Below are positions 1-9,424 of a stretch of DNA of 64,000 nt, in pieces (the first letter of the stretch is position 1; the number at the start of each line of letters is the position of its first letter). Location: contig CAYZQO010000002.1 of NCBI GenBank assembly GCA_964480725.1, positions 100,904-164,903 on the forward strand, given 5' to 3'. The notes beneath the pieces were generated by a model. It was not told the origin of the DNA, ran no database searches, and saw only the letters and a list, made by a program, of their open reading frames with translations. The stretch is from JAFGBI01 sp964480725. GTDB taxonomy: Bacteria > Myxococcota_A > Polyangia > Polyangiales > Polyangiaceae. The translations under genes were made by a program, and so were the position numbers.

Positions 1-580
1 TTCCGGGGACCCACTCGGACCGGGGTGCGCCGATCCGCCGCGTGAGGCGAGGTTCGGCGTAGGCCGAGAGCCGGAGTTCGGCGACAAAGGGACGCCCGCC
101 GAGCTCGGCGATGCTCGCGTGCGCCTGCCCGATGGCAGTGGCCGACGGGGCCCCGAGGTCTCCCGGCGTCCGGTCCACGAGGTCAACGCCGAGGGTTGCC
201 CGGAGTGGCTCCAGCTCGTCCGGGGCGATGGCGCGCATCACGGAGAGCGGAACCAGCTGACGCCGATCGGCGCGCTGGTCGCGGACGCGCAGCACGACCG
301 TTGGGTTCCCACCGGCCGCGCGCAGGAGGGGGTCGGGACAGCGCGCTGCCGGCCGCTGGTCGGGAGGAGGGCGCCGCCGTTCGAGGTCGCGCCCGAGCCG
401 GGCGAGATCGAAGCGGGCCCGCCGCAGTGCCTCCTCACGGGCGTCAACGACCGGCGCGACCAGCGCGAGCGACGGAGTCTCACGCATCGCGACGGGCGGT
501 TGCTCGCAGCCGGCGGCGCCGGCGCCGCTGGCGACCAGTGCGAGGGCGATCGCGCTCCGGGTCCGGATCCCTTCCGCCAC
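1..580 (-). CDS. lipoprotein of unknown function, 3' end cut by window edge
   Basis: An open minus-strand frame runs from a GTG at 580 off the left edge (193 codons with no stop). The N-terminus is a lipoprotein signal: a short Arg-containing n-region, an Ala/Leu-rich h-region and an AAGC lipobox with the Cys near residue 25. The mature part is Arg/Ala/Asp-rich with a helical stretch (residues 40-60), and I do not recognise the family. It is divergent from the small lipoprotein gene at 762. No strong Shine-Dalgarno precedes the GTG, and the frame stays open upstream, so the start is uncertain. The other frames here give only Arg/Pro/Gly-rich shadow peptides. Confidence 0.6.
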   Translation of the reverse strand, partial: MAEGIRTRSAIALALVASGAGAAGCEQPPVAMRETPSLALVAPVVDAREEALRRARFDLARLGRDLERRRPPPDQRPAARCPDPLLRAAGGNPTVVLRVRDQRADRRQLVPLSVMRAIAPDELEPLRATLGVDLVDRTPGDLGAPSATAIGQAHASIAELGGRPFVAELRLSAYAEPRLTRRIGAPRSEWVPG

Positions 581-761
581 GGGACCGGTGTAGCGGGGAG
601 CCCCGCTGCCGGCCCAGAAACTCGGCGTCCCGGCCGTGCCGGCCGCGCCCTGGGGTCCGCGGGGTCCCCCGGCGGGGGACGACGGGGCGGGCATTCGGGC
701 CCTTCCGGCCGCCGCCGGTCCTCGCTACGCTCGAAGCGCAAGCCAACCGGTGAGGTCTGAC

Positions 762-1154
762 GTGACGATGAACGAGACTTGGATGGTGGGGATCGGGGCG
801 GCGCTCCTGTGCGTGGCGTGCGGCTCGCGTCCGGCGGCGATGGACGTTTGCCGCAAGCTCGAGGCTGCCGGAGTGGCTTCGGGGTGCAAGGAAGGCAACG
901 CGACCGGTGTGTACTCCGCCGCCAAGGCGGTGGCCGAGTTCGAGGTGGTGGGCCTGACCGGCTTGAAGGGCTACGCGCTCAGCTTTGGACAGTCAGCGAC
1001 CTACGACAACACCGTGCGCTCCTACACCGAGCTCGGCTCGCGCAGCGCGGACCATCGAGCTGGCAACCGCGAGCGGCTCGTCTTCGTCACGCTTCCCGAG
1101 CAGGCTTCCGCGGAGCTGGCGGAGAAGGCCGAGAAGGTCGTCAACGAGCTGTGA
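762..1154 (+). CDS. small putative lipoprotein
   Basis: About 130 residues. The N-terminus is hydrophobic and ends in a VACGS lipobox, so the product is probably an envelope lipoprotein. The rest is a small mixed alpha/beta domain with two further Cys (in DVCRK and SGCKE) and a Lys/Glu-rich C-terminal helix. I do not recognise the family. The GTG at 762 is chosen because a GAGG lies about 6 nt upstream; the ATG at 768 is the alternative. The stop codon overlaps the GTG of the next gene (GTGA), so the two are probably translationally coupled. Confidence 0.65.
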   Translation: MTMNETWMVGIGAALLCVACGSRPAAMDVCRKLEAAGVASGCKEGNATGVYSAAKAVAEFEVVGLTGLKGYALSFGQSATYDNTVRSYTELGSRSADHRAGNRERLVFVTLPEQASAELAEKAEKVVNEL

Positions 1155-2203
1155 GCCGTCGGCGCTCCCCCGCGGGTCAGCGCCCCCCCCTCGCGCGCAC
1201 CTGCCTCGGGCTGGTCGCGGCCGTCGCGGCCGTCGCGTGCTCCGATCCGGCGGCGGCGCCGGTGGTCCCCGGCAGCGGGAGCGGCGGCACAGGCGGTGGT
1301 CAGGGACCGACCCCGGGCGGTGCGTCTGCCGTCGGTGGCCAGCCGGGGACCGGGGGTGGCGCAATGCAGCCGGTCACGCCCACCGTTGCCGGTGACGTCT
1401 ACTCCTTTGCGGTGGGTGGCGTCGGCTTCAGCGTGAACGCGGCGGTGGGGGCACGGATCACCTCTCTCACGGCGGGCGCGGTCGAGCTACTGGCCGGCAC
1501 GGCCGTGAACGGGAGTAACTACGGATCGACGTTCTGGACGAGCCCGCAGAGCGCTTGGACTTGGCCGCCACCCGCCGCCATCGACTCGAGCGCGTACGCG
1601 GCCTCCATCAACGGTGACACGGTCGTGATGGTCGGCGGCAGCGACCCCGCGCTGGGTCTGGCGGTGGACAAGGCGTTCTCCGCCGACGCGGCCTCCGGCT
1701 GGATCACCATCGGCTACACGGTGCGGAACACCGGCACGGCCGCGGTCAGCGTCGCCCCATGGGAGATCACGCGCGTCCCCACCGGCGGGATCGCCTTCTT
1801 TCCGCTGGGTTCCGGCGGCGTCGCCGGCAACAGCACCTTGACGGTGAGCCAGCTCGGGGCCGAGCTGTGGTTCGACTCGGCGACGCAGGGCGCTCAGGAT
1901 CAGAAACTCTTCGCGGACGGTGGCGGCGGCTGGTCCGCCCATGCGGCGCAGGGCCATCTCTTCGTGAAGCGCTTCGTGGACGTGCCCGCCGGGGGCGCCG
2001 CCAGTGGCGAGGCGGAGATCGAGATCTACTCGGGGGCTGGCTACGTCGAGCTGGAGGTGCAGGGGGTCCTGACCAGCCTCGCCGTCGGGGCTTCGCTCGT
2101 CTGGACGACGGAGTGGAAGGTGGTGCCGATCCCTGCGGGGATCCCGGTCGAGAGCGGCAGCGCGGCGCTCGTGGAGCTGGCCGTAGAGGTTGTGGGTGGG
2201 TGA
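1151..2203 (+). CDS. DUF4380-like secreted lipoprotein
   Basis: 350 residues. The signal sequence ends in a VAC lipobox near residue 30, followed by a Gly/Thr/Pro-rich linker (about 35-75) and a beta-rich domain. Motifs STFWTSPQ, WTWPPP and APWEITRVP, with a Gly-rich turn between strands, resemble what I know of DUF4380 proteins, which have a carbohydrate-domain-like beta-sandwich fold; no activity is established. The GTG start overlaps the previous gene's stop, which suggests one transcript with the small lipoprotein. The domain name is recalled, not searched. Confidence 0.65.
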   Translation: MSRRRSPAGQRPPLARTCLGLVAAVAAVACSDPAAAPVVPGSGSGGTGGGQGPTPGGASAVGGQPGTGGGAMQPVTPTVAGDVYSFAVGGVGFSVNAAVGARITSLTAGAVELLAGTAVNGSNYGSTFWTSPQSAWTWPPPAAIDSSAYAASINGDTVVMVGGSDPALGLAVDKAFSADAASGWITIGYTVRNTGTAAVSVAPWEITRVPTGGIAFFPLGSGGVAGNSTLTVSQLGAELWFDSATQGAQDQKLFADGGGGWSAHAAQGHLFVKRFVDVPAGGAASGEAEIEIYSGAGYVELEVQGVLTSLAVGASLVWTTEWKVVPIPAGIPVESGSAALVELAVEVVGG

Positions 2204-2250
2204 CGGGGGGGCCCGTGGACTTGCCCCGGGGGACGTGAGAGAGTTGCGCC

Positions 2251-3078
2251 GTGTCGACGGGTGAGGACCGGCGGCCGACCGGGTTCTGTCTGCGCATCGG
2301 CTCGCGCGTGGTTCGGCTCTACACTGGCCCCATCCTGGTGGGGAGGGGCCTCTCCTCGGACATCGTGCTGGACGACAGCCAGGTCTCGCGCCAGCACGCG
2401 CGCGTCACCGTCACCGAGGATGCGGTGACCGTGGTAGATCTCGGGAGCGTCAACGGTTCCTACCTCGACGAGCGGCCCCTCGCCCGCGGGGCCACCCAGG
2501 TTCCCGTCGGTGGCCACCTGCGGTTCGGGCACACCACGCTCGAGCTCGCCGTGGAGCCGTTGGCCGCGGCGGGCGAGGCGGCGCACCGGGCCGCGCTCGC
2601 GCTGCTCGGCGAGTCGTCCCTCGTGGTCGGTGAGGAGGACATCCCCACCCGACGGTACGAGGCGCTCGACGTCGCCGGTGCCGGGGCCGAGCTGGAGTAC
2701 GCCGCGGGCCGTCCCGACCACGCCGAGCGCCTGCTCGCCGGCTACCTGGCGAGCGTCCTCGATGAGCTCACCTCCCGGCGCCCGCTCCCCGAGCAGACAG
2801 TGCTGGAGGCAGCGCGTCTGGCGCTGCGCCTGGCCGCCAAGACGGAGAAGGGGCGCTGGTTCGATTACGCGGTGGACGTGCTCCGGCGCTCGGGTAGCCT
2901 CCCGGGCGCCGAGCTGATCGCCGAGCTGTGCGAGGTCGGACGCGGACTGGCCGTCGATCGCGCCCAGCTCGCGCGGTACGTCGAGGATCGGACGCGAGCG
3001 GGAGGCGAGGGGTCGCGCCGCCTGCTGGCGGGGCTGGAAGCACTGACAGCGAGCGCGCCGGTCGTCGAAGGGCGTTGA
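2251..3078 (+). CDS. FHA-domain protein
   Basis: 275 residues from a GTG start. Residues about 12-100 form an FHA domain with all the phosphothreonine-binding residues: VGRG at the first loop, SRQHA in the second and SVNGS in the third. FHA domains bind pThr peptides made by Ser/Thr kinases. Residues 110-275 are an all-helical, Leu/Ala/Arg-rich region of unknown function, possibly TPR-like. It lies about 50 bp after the DUF4380-like gene on the same strand. Partners could be the kinases at 12951-14357 or 62607-63923, but the sequence does not show which. Confidence 0.8.
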   Translation: MSTGEDRRPTGFCLRIGSRVVRLYTGPILVGRGLSSDIVLDDSQVSRQHARVTVTEDAVTVVDLGSVNGSYLDERPLARGATQVPVGGHLRFGHTTLELAVEPLAAAGEAAHRAALALLGESSLVVGEEDIPTRRYEALDVAGAGAELEYAAGRPDHAERLLAGYLASVLDELTSRRPLPEQTVLEAARLALRLAAKTEKGRWFDYAVDVLRRSGSLPGAELIAELCEVGRGLAVDRAQLARYVEDRTRAGGEGSRRLLAGLEALTASAPVVEGR

Positions 3079-3486
3079 CCGACTCGTCCGAGCGCGGGCG
3101 CCAGCGGCCGCCCGGCTCGACAGTCTCCGGCAATGAAACGGCGGTGCGAACCGACCGTTGGAAGAAGGGCACGCGGCTCGGCAGGGGGGGATTGGGGGAA
3201 GGGGACGTCCCGCCAAGCCGCGTGCGAACAATGCGGCGTCAAGCGAACCGTCTGGGGCTCGGCGTTGACGCCGCCCCGCTACTAGCACCTCTCGTGCCAG
3301 CCCCTCGGCGATCGATTCCGTCCAGTTCGGACCCCGCGACGGCGCTCGCGTTTCACATCTGCGATTTCCGCGAGCACTGGCGCAACGCTGGGCTCGACGA
3401 AGCCGACCGGCCGGGCGGCGTGCGCAGACGCACCAGCACCCCACCTTTCGGTCCTTCGCGACCGGTGTCTGCGGCGAGAACGTCGA
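3079..3486. other. intergenic, no gene seen
   Basis: This 408-bp gap lies between the convergent FHA gene and the giant TPR gene. The only open frames are shadows with atypical composition. A TTGACG occurs at 3265, but no matching -10 follows at 16-19 bp. I see no strong hairpin with a U-tract. Confidence 0.5.
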
Positions 3487-6400
3487 TCAGATCAGGCCGA
3501 GGCGCCGGCGCAGTCGGAACGCCGGCTCGCTGACCCAGAAGCGGAGCAGATCCTCCGCGATCCTCATGCCCGCGGCCGACTCGGCCGCGCTCCGGCCCGA
3601 CAGATCACCCTCCAGGCGCCGCACGAGCTCCACGGAGCCGGGGAGGTCGTCGGTCACCACCATCGCAGCCCGCGCCGCGGTCACCAGCGCCTGGTGCATC
3701 CACTCGCCGAAACCTCGCGCCACACTGCTGACGAGGGCCGGCGCTCGATCCTCCAGAGAACGACGGGTACGGCGCGCGAGCAGGCGGGCGATCTTGCGCC
3801 CCAGCTCAGCGACCAGCCCCGGATCGAGCTGCGTCGGCATGGTCACGCCGACCGCCGCGGCCGTCCCGGTCACGAAGAGCTCGATCTCCTCGGCGGACAG
3901 CCGATGGATGGCCGGGACGCGGCGGGCGACACTGGCCATGACTCTTGCCACCAAGAAAACCCGCTGCGGCTCGGGGAGCCCCGCGACGAAGGACGGCACG
4001 ATCAGGCTCACCGGTTCCGTGAACTCGACCGCGATCACACCGAGCCCTCCCGGCTGCTCGAACAGCTGGTGATCGGCGATCCCGAAGATCGCCGCCACGC
4101 GGTCGCTCACGTTCCGGAGCGGGTGTCCCGAGCGAGCCGTGATGCGCTCCCGCGTCGTTACGCCGTAGCGGGCAAGCTCTGGAGGGTAGAGCTTGGGCAG
4201 GACGTCGGCGGCGAGCGCGAGCACGTCAGTGATCGGGTCTCCGCTCCCCGTGGCGGCGAGCGCCTCGATCTCGTCGAGCGTCATCGAGCCGGGCGGCGCG
4301 AGCCCCGCCCGACAGGGGATCGCCGCCAGGCGGGCGCGGTCCGACTCAGTCGCGGCGCCGATGGCGACCAGTGGCGCGAGCGCCAGCGTCGCGTCCGCCG
4401 GCCGTTGCATCTTGGCCAGCAGCGCTGCGAGGCTCCTCCACGCTGTCACGTGGGTGACCTGAACCTCAAGCACGCGCCGCGTCGCGTCGGCCGCCGCGGC
4501 CAAGTCGCCGGCGTGTTCGAGGCGCAGGGCGCGCGCCGTGTGAAGCTCGGGATCGTCCGGGCGCGCGGCGAGCCCCCGGTCGAGCGCGCGGAGCGCCTCG
4601 TCGTTCTGGCGGAGCTCGTCGGCGAGGACGTGGCTGATCTCGAGCTCGACCTGCGCCACCGTCTCCGCGCTCGCGCCGGGCTCGGCGAGGAAGCGCTCGA
4701 GCGCGTGCACGTAGCTACGCCAGGCGGGGGGATGCCCGCTCTGCTTCTGCTCGAGCAGCAGGCCCTTGTACTCGGCCGCCGCGCGGCCGCTCAAGCCGAG
4801 CACGGCGACGGAGGCCTCGAGCTCCTGCAGTGCCTGCGCGTGGTCGCCGCGGGCACGAGACACCTGCGCGACGGTCACCCGCGCATCAGCGACCTCCCGG
4901 GGGTCCGTGCTCGTAGCGATCAGGCGCTGGGCGGTCTCGGCGGCCGCGTCGTGGCGTCGCGAGCGGATCTGGATCGACAGCAAGCGCCGGAGCGCGGCGC
5001 GGTGGTCGGGTCGCTCCGCCAGCACCGAGTTCACGTGGGCGAGCGCGCGGTCGGGCTCCCGGAGCTGGTCATCGTGGATGGCGGCCAGCTGGAGGCGGAT
5101 ATCGACGCGCACCTCGTCGTCCGTGGACTGCGCGAGGGCCTGAGTGAGGCGGCGGGTCGCCGGCTCCCACTGCCCGTCTCGCACGTAGAGGTTGGCTTCC
5201 CCAAGCAAGGCCCGGACGTGGCCGGGGGACTCGCCGAGGATCCGCTCGTACACGGCGAGGGCCGCGGGCAGGTCGCGCTGGCGCTCGGCTTGGAGCTCCG
5301 CGATCTTGACCCAGAGGTCGTCGCGCCGCTCCCGGTGGCGGGCACGCTGCGCCGCATGCGTCAGGGTGTCGATCAGACCCCCGGGGTCACCGGTTGTCAG
5401 GAGCACTTCCTCGAGGTGATGGGCGGCCACCGCGTGCTCGGGGTCGAGTTCGAGCGCCCGGCGCAGCAAGGCGACGGCGCGAGGGACGTCGTTGCCGCTG
5501 CGCGCCAGCCCGGCGGCCTTCACCAGCAGGCTGGCCGCCGTGGTCGGGTCGGCGAGCACCCGGTGCGTGTGCCCCGCGGCCTCCTCGAGCAGCCCGCCGT
5601 CGGTGTGTCGCTCGGCGATGCGCGCGAGGCCGAGCGCTGCCCCGTGATCATCGGGGTCCTGGGCCAGCGCTGCCCGGTAGAGCGAGAACGCTGCCGAGGG
5701 GTCGGCGAGCTCCAGCGCCTCGCCGAGTCGGGTCTGGTGCGCCGCTGCAGCGGCGCCCTCCGAGAGGAGCGCGGCGAGCTGGGTGTCCACCTGCGTCAGG
5801 AGACGGCGGTCCCCGGTCGACAGGCCGATCTCCTCAAGCGCCAGCAGTGCCGGAACGTTCTCCGGATCGAGCTTGAGGATGGCGGCGTAGGTCCCGCGGA
5901 GCACCTCGGCGTCGACCCCGAGGTGGTCGCGCTGGAGCCGGGCCAGGCGGTGCAGCGCAGCGACGCGCGCGCTCGCGTCCGCGAGGACACCATCGAGCGC
6001 GGTGCAAATCGCCGCCGCTCGGTCCCAGACCCGCTCGCGCAAGTACAGCGCCTCGAGTGCGAGCAACGCCCCCAGGTTTCGAGGATCGCGGGTCAGCACG
6101 GCCTCGTAGCAGCGGATGGCGCCGCGCGTGTCGTTCAGCTCGTCCCTACGGATGACAGCCTCCCGACTGAATGTGGCGATCGCGATGGCGGGCTCGGGGG
6201 CGTTCTGGGCCTCGGCGTCGAGGGCGTCGGCGAGGCGTGGTGCCTGCCGCGCCGAGGCGAGCAGGCGGGCGCGCCCGTCCAGCGCCGGGCCGTACTGCGG
6301 CTCCTCGGTCAGCGCGCGCTCGTAGTTCGCGAGGGCCTTCGCCTCCTCGTGCAGGGGTCCCTCCAGGATCTCGCCGATCCGCGAGGCGGTGCGCGCGCGC

Positions 6401-9042
6401 TCCGCCTTCGACTCCAGCAGCGGGATCCCCTGCTCCAGGATCGTCACCAGCTCGGCCCATTTCCCGGTCGCCTCGAGGCCGCGCTCGAGCGCTCGCCGCG
6501 CGGGCCCGTGGGTGGGATGGGCCTCGACCGCTTCGCGATACAGTACCAGCGCCTCCTCTGGACGCCCGAGCTGGCGCTCGGCGAGTTCCCCCATCTTCAT
6601 CCGCAGCGCGGCCGCCGCAGCGCCGGGTGGCGTGGTCTTGAGCTCGCGACGATAGGTCTCGAGGAGCTCCTCCCAACGGCCGTGGCGCTCGTAGAGTCGG
6701 GCGAGGCTGGCCAGCGCCGGGAGGTGGCGCGGCGCCAGCGAGAGCACTCGCTTGAGTCGATCGAGCGCGCCGTCGAGGTCGTCGAGGTGCTCGGCGAGCA
6801 CCTCCCCGGCACGGTGGAGCAGATCGGCTTGCCGCTCCTTCTCGTTGGTCTGCGTCGTCTCGGCCTCCAGCGCCGTCACCAGCTCACGCCAGTCTTGCGC
6901 GCGTTCGGCGGCGCGTTGCCAGGCGAGGATGGCTCCGCGGTGCTTGGGGTCGTCGCGGAGCACCCGCTTGTAGGCCTCGACCGCGTGCGTGGGGGAGCGC
7001 AGGGCGTCCTCCTGGTAGAGGCCGATGGAGAACAGGTGCGCGATGCGCGTCTCCGCGTCGGGCGCGAGATCCACGGCACGTTCATGGAGCTCGACGAGCT
7101 CACGGAAGCGTGCGTGTTGCTCGAGGAGCCGGGCGAGCCCGCGGAACGCGACGGCGTGCCCGGGCAGGACGCCCAGCGCGCGCGAGTACTGCTCGATTGC
7201 CGCGTCTGGCCGTCCCAGTCGCCGCTCGTAGAGCTCGGCGATGGTCGTGTGCCACGCGGCACGGCGGCCGGCGTCACGGGCCGCCTCCGCCGCCGTCGAC
7301 AAGGTCGCGATCAGGGGTTCCCACTCGCTTCGCTCCCGGTAGAGTCGCTCCAGCGCGGTCACGGTCGGCAAGTGGCTCGGGTCGACCGCCAGCGCGCGCC
7401 GATAGCCGTCGACGGCGGCGTCGGGGCTTTCCAGCCGTCGCTCGTGGATCTCGGCGATGGCATGGAGCAGCACGACCCGCTCCTCCGGCGTCGGCGTGAG
7501 CTGCGCTTGCCGCTCCAGGACGCGTACCAAACCCTCGTACCGCCGCCCCAGCTCGTAGGCGCGGGCGAGTTCGCCGAGGATCATGACGTCGTCAGGGGTC
7601 GCCACGACCGCGCGCTCGAGCGCGGCGATCCCGTCGTCGAGCGACCCGAGGTGATCGACGTGAACCCGTGCGATCCGGTACCACGCGAGGGCCTGAACCG
7701 AGGGGTTCTCCGTCTGCGTCGCCTCGAGTTCGAGCGCGCCCACCAGCCGGTGCCAACGACGCTGCCGGTGGTCGAGCTCCTTGAGAGCGAGGAGCACCCC
7801 CGGCACGCGGGGATCCTGGGCGAGCGCGGCCTGGTAGAGCTCCGTGGCGCGTCCCACGTCGTCCTGGCGGGCCTCCGCCAGCCGCGCCCGCTCCGCCAGC
7901 AGCGCCGCCCGCTGCCGACCGTCGTTGATGCTCGACGCACGGAGGTCGAGGGTGTGATCGAGGCCGCTCCAGGCCTCGTCGACGTGCTGCAGGAGCGCCA
8001 GCGAGTCGACGATCGTGGGATCGCCAGGGGCGAGCCCCGCGGCCTGGACCAGGGCAGCGAGGGCGGCCTTTCTTCCGTGCAGGCGGTGCTCGAGCAGGAG
8101 TGCCTTCTCGTGGATGAGCCACGCTCGACGGGCGGGGTCCTGGGTGAGCCGGGCCTCGGTGTCGTAGTGGGCGAGGGCCGCCTGGTGGTTGCCCTGCGCG
8201 AGCAGGACCCGCCGCGCACCCCGGAGCGAGGGTAGGTGCTCGGGCGCGGCCGCGAGCGCCTTGGCGTAGTGGTCCGCGGCTCGCACGAGATCCCGGAGCG
8301 GGTCCTCCCACAGGCGCGCGCACTCGAAATGGAGGCGCCCGAGGCGCGCTCGATCGGGATGATCGGCGAGCGCCCGCTCGAAGTGCACCAGGAGCGCTCG
8401 GGCGCGGTCCTCCAGGCTTTCGGCGGCCGCCCCCACCACCAACCAGCCCTCGAGCGCCGCCGGCGGTTCGGAACGGGTCAGCGGGAGTCCCGCCGCCGCG
8501 ACGGGAGGGGATGCGGATGGGGGTGAGGGAGCCGCGGGGATCGGCGGGCGCGGGGCCCGCGGCGGTCGCGGGGGTGGGGGTGCCACCGGCGGCGGCGCGC
8601 TGACCGGTAGCGGGGGAACGATGGGCGCGGCCGCGGCGGGGGCGGGCGGTGGGGAGGGGGGCCGCGGCGGCGGCGGCGGCGCGGGCAGCCGCGATGGCGG
8701 CGGCGGCGCCTGGCTCGCGGGGTTACGCCGCGGCGGTGGCGGCGGGAGGCTCCTCGGCCGCTGCGGAGGGGACGCGGGCTCACCACCAGGCTCCCTCGCC
8801 TCGGGCTCGGCCGGGACCGGCGCGCGCTTCTCATCGCGCGGGGGGGGCGGTGGTGGCCGGGAGGACGGGGCGACGGGCTTCGGCGCCGTCACGTCGGCGG
8901 GCGGTTTCGCAGCACGGCCCGGCGCGGCGGGCGTCTGGGGGCGCCGGCGGGGTACCGGGATCGCGGACCGGCTCGCGCCCTCGGGACGGGGCGGCTGCGG
9001 GGGCGCGCTTTTCGTTCCGGGGCGAGATGCGTCGTCGGCCAT
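3487..9042 (-). CDS. giant TPR protein with GltI-type C-terminal domain
   Basis: 1851 residues. Residues 1-200 are a Pro/Ala/Arg-rich, probably disordered, cytoplasmic N-terminus without a signal peptide. Residues about 205-1570 are serial TPRs with the recurring pattern R-LH-A-LYE--L---A---Y--AL--DP, paired into 70-80-residue double units. Residues about 1600-1851 are a C-terminal domain that aligns almost without gaps with the end of GltI (40839-52214): GLPEPQ against GFQPQE, EWMHQALVTAARA against RWMHAVEITACRA, and FWVSEP against FSVSEE. It is therefore a GltI paralogue, most likely a large scaffold, but its partner is unknown. It is transcribed alone and divergently from the YchF-like gene. 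A 1513-codon antisense frame across it is a GC-rich artefact. Confidence 0.85.
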   Translation of the reverse strand: MADDASRPGTKSAPPQPPRPEGASRSAIPVPRRRPQTPAAPGRAAKPPADVTAPKPVAPSSRPPPPPPRDEKRAPVPAEPEAREPGGEPASPPQRPRSLPPPPPRRNPASQAPPPPSRLPAPPPPPRPPSPPPAPAAAAPIVPPLPVSAPPPVAPPPPRPPRAPRPPIPAAPSPPSASPPVAAAGLPLTRSEPPAALEGWLVVGAAAESLEDRARALLVHFERALADHPDRARLGRLHFECARLWEDPLRDLVRAADHYAKALAAAPEHLPSLRGARRVLLAQGNHQAALAHYDTEARLTQDPARRAWLIHEKALLLEHRLHGRKAALAALVQAAGLAPGDPTIVDSLALLQHVDEAWSGLDHTLDLRASSINDGRQRAALLAERARLAEARQDDVGRATELYQAALAQDPRVPGVLLALKELDHRQRRWHRLVGALELEATQTENPSVQALAWYRIARVHVDHLGSLDDGIAALERAVVATPDDVMILGELARAYELGRRYEGLVRVLERQAQLTPTPEERVVLLHAIAEIHERRLESPDAAVDGYRRALAVDPSHLPTVTALERLYRERSEWEPLIATLSTAAEAARDAGRRAAWHTTIAELYERRLGRPDAAIEQYSRALGVLPGHAVAFRGLARLLEQHARFRELVELHERAVDLAPDAETRIAHLFSIGLYQEDALRSPTHAVEAYKRVLRDDPKHRGAILAWQRAAERAQDWRELVTALEAETTQTNEKERQADLLHRAGEVLAEHLDDLDGALDRLKRVLSLAPRHLPALASLARLYERHGRWEELLETYRRELKTTPPGAAAAALRMKMGELAERQLGRPEEALVLYREAVEAHPTHGPARRALERGLEATGKWAELVTILEQGIPLLESKAERARTASRIGEILEGPLHEEAKALANYERALTEEPQYGPALDGRARLLASARQAPRLADALDAEAQNAPEPAIAIATFSREAVIRRDELNDTRGAIRCYEAVLTRDPRNLGALLALEALYLRERVWDRAAAICTALDGVLADASARVAALHRLARLQRDHLGVDAEVLRGTYAAILKLDPENVPALLALEEIGLSTGDRRLLTQVDTQLAALLSEGAAAAAHQTRLGEALELADPSAAFSLYRAALAQDPDDHGAALGLARIAERHTDGGLLEEAAGHTHRVLADPTTAASLLVKAAGLARSGNDVPRAVALLRRALELDPEHAVAAHHLEEVLLTTGDPGGLIDTLTHAAQRARHRERRDDLWVKIAELQAERQRDLPAALAVYERILGESPGHVRALLGEANLYVRDGQWEPATRRLTQALAQSTDDEVRVDIRLQLAAIHDDQLREPDRALAHVNSVLAERPDHRAALRRLLSIQIRSRRHDAAAETAQRLIATSTDPREVADARVTVAQVSRARGDHAQALQELEASVAVLGLSGRAAAEYKGLLLEQKQSGHPPAWRSYVHALERFLAEPGASAETVAQVELEISHVLADELRQNDEALRALDRGLAARPDDPELHTARALRLEHAGDLAAAADATRRVLEVQVTHVTAWRSLAALLAKMQRPADATLALAPLVAIGAATESDRARLAAIPCRAGLAPPGSMTLDEIEALAATGSGDPITDVLALAADVLPKLYPPELARYGVTTRERITARSGHPLRNVSDRVAAIFGIADHQLFEQPGGLGVIAVEFTEPVSLIVPSFVAGLPEPQRVFLVARVMASVARRVPAIHRLSAEEIELFVTGTAAAVGVTMPTQLDPGLVAELGRKIARLLARRTRRSLEDRAPALVSSVARGFGEWMHQALVTAARAAMVVTDDLPGSVELVRRLEGDLSGRSAAESAAGMRIAEDLLRFWVSEPAFRLRRRLGLI

Positions 9043-9424
9043 GTCGAATCCGCGAGGAGATTAGCATGGTGGATCCGCGGCCCGCGACGCGTTTTCCGGT
9101 GAGCCGGCCCAGGCTCCGCGGTCGGGGTCGGCCTGCCCCGGAGCTCGAAGACCTCCGCCGAAGCGGGCCTCGAACCCGGTCGCCGTCACCAACGGGAGCC
9201 ACGGCCCCCTATCCCTCCCGGCCGGGCCCCGCGACGCAGGCGCCTGGCGCGGGGGGCTCGGGCTGACCCCGCCGTCGCGCGCGCGGCGGGTCCAGGATCG
9301 AGGCTCGCCCACACCCGGCGCCGGCCTCGGGTCAGCCGCGGGATCGGCCCCCGCAGCCGGCGGCCCGTTGCGCGATCCGCCAAGCGCCGTCACGATTCGC
9401 CCGCGTTCGAACGGAGCAATCGAC
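9043..9424. other. divergent intergenic region
   Basis: 382 bp between the giant TPR gene (minus) and the YchF-like gene (plus). It should hold both promoters, but no consensus -35/-10 pair stands out. A stretch near 9160-9185 resembles a T-arm on the minus strand, but no tRNA folds around it. Confidence 0.4.

Noticed and set aside
3694..8235. 1513-codon plus-strand open frame
   Set aside because: It lies wholly antisense to the giant TPR gene. Its composition (Arg/Gly/Glu/His-rich, no domain pattern) is the typical high-GC shadow frame, while the minus strand reads clean TPRs.
9160..9260. Possible tRNA T-arm on the minus strand
   Set aside because: The T-loop would be TTCGAGG, and no matching acceptor, D-arm or anticodon arm could be folded around it.
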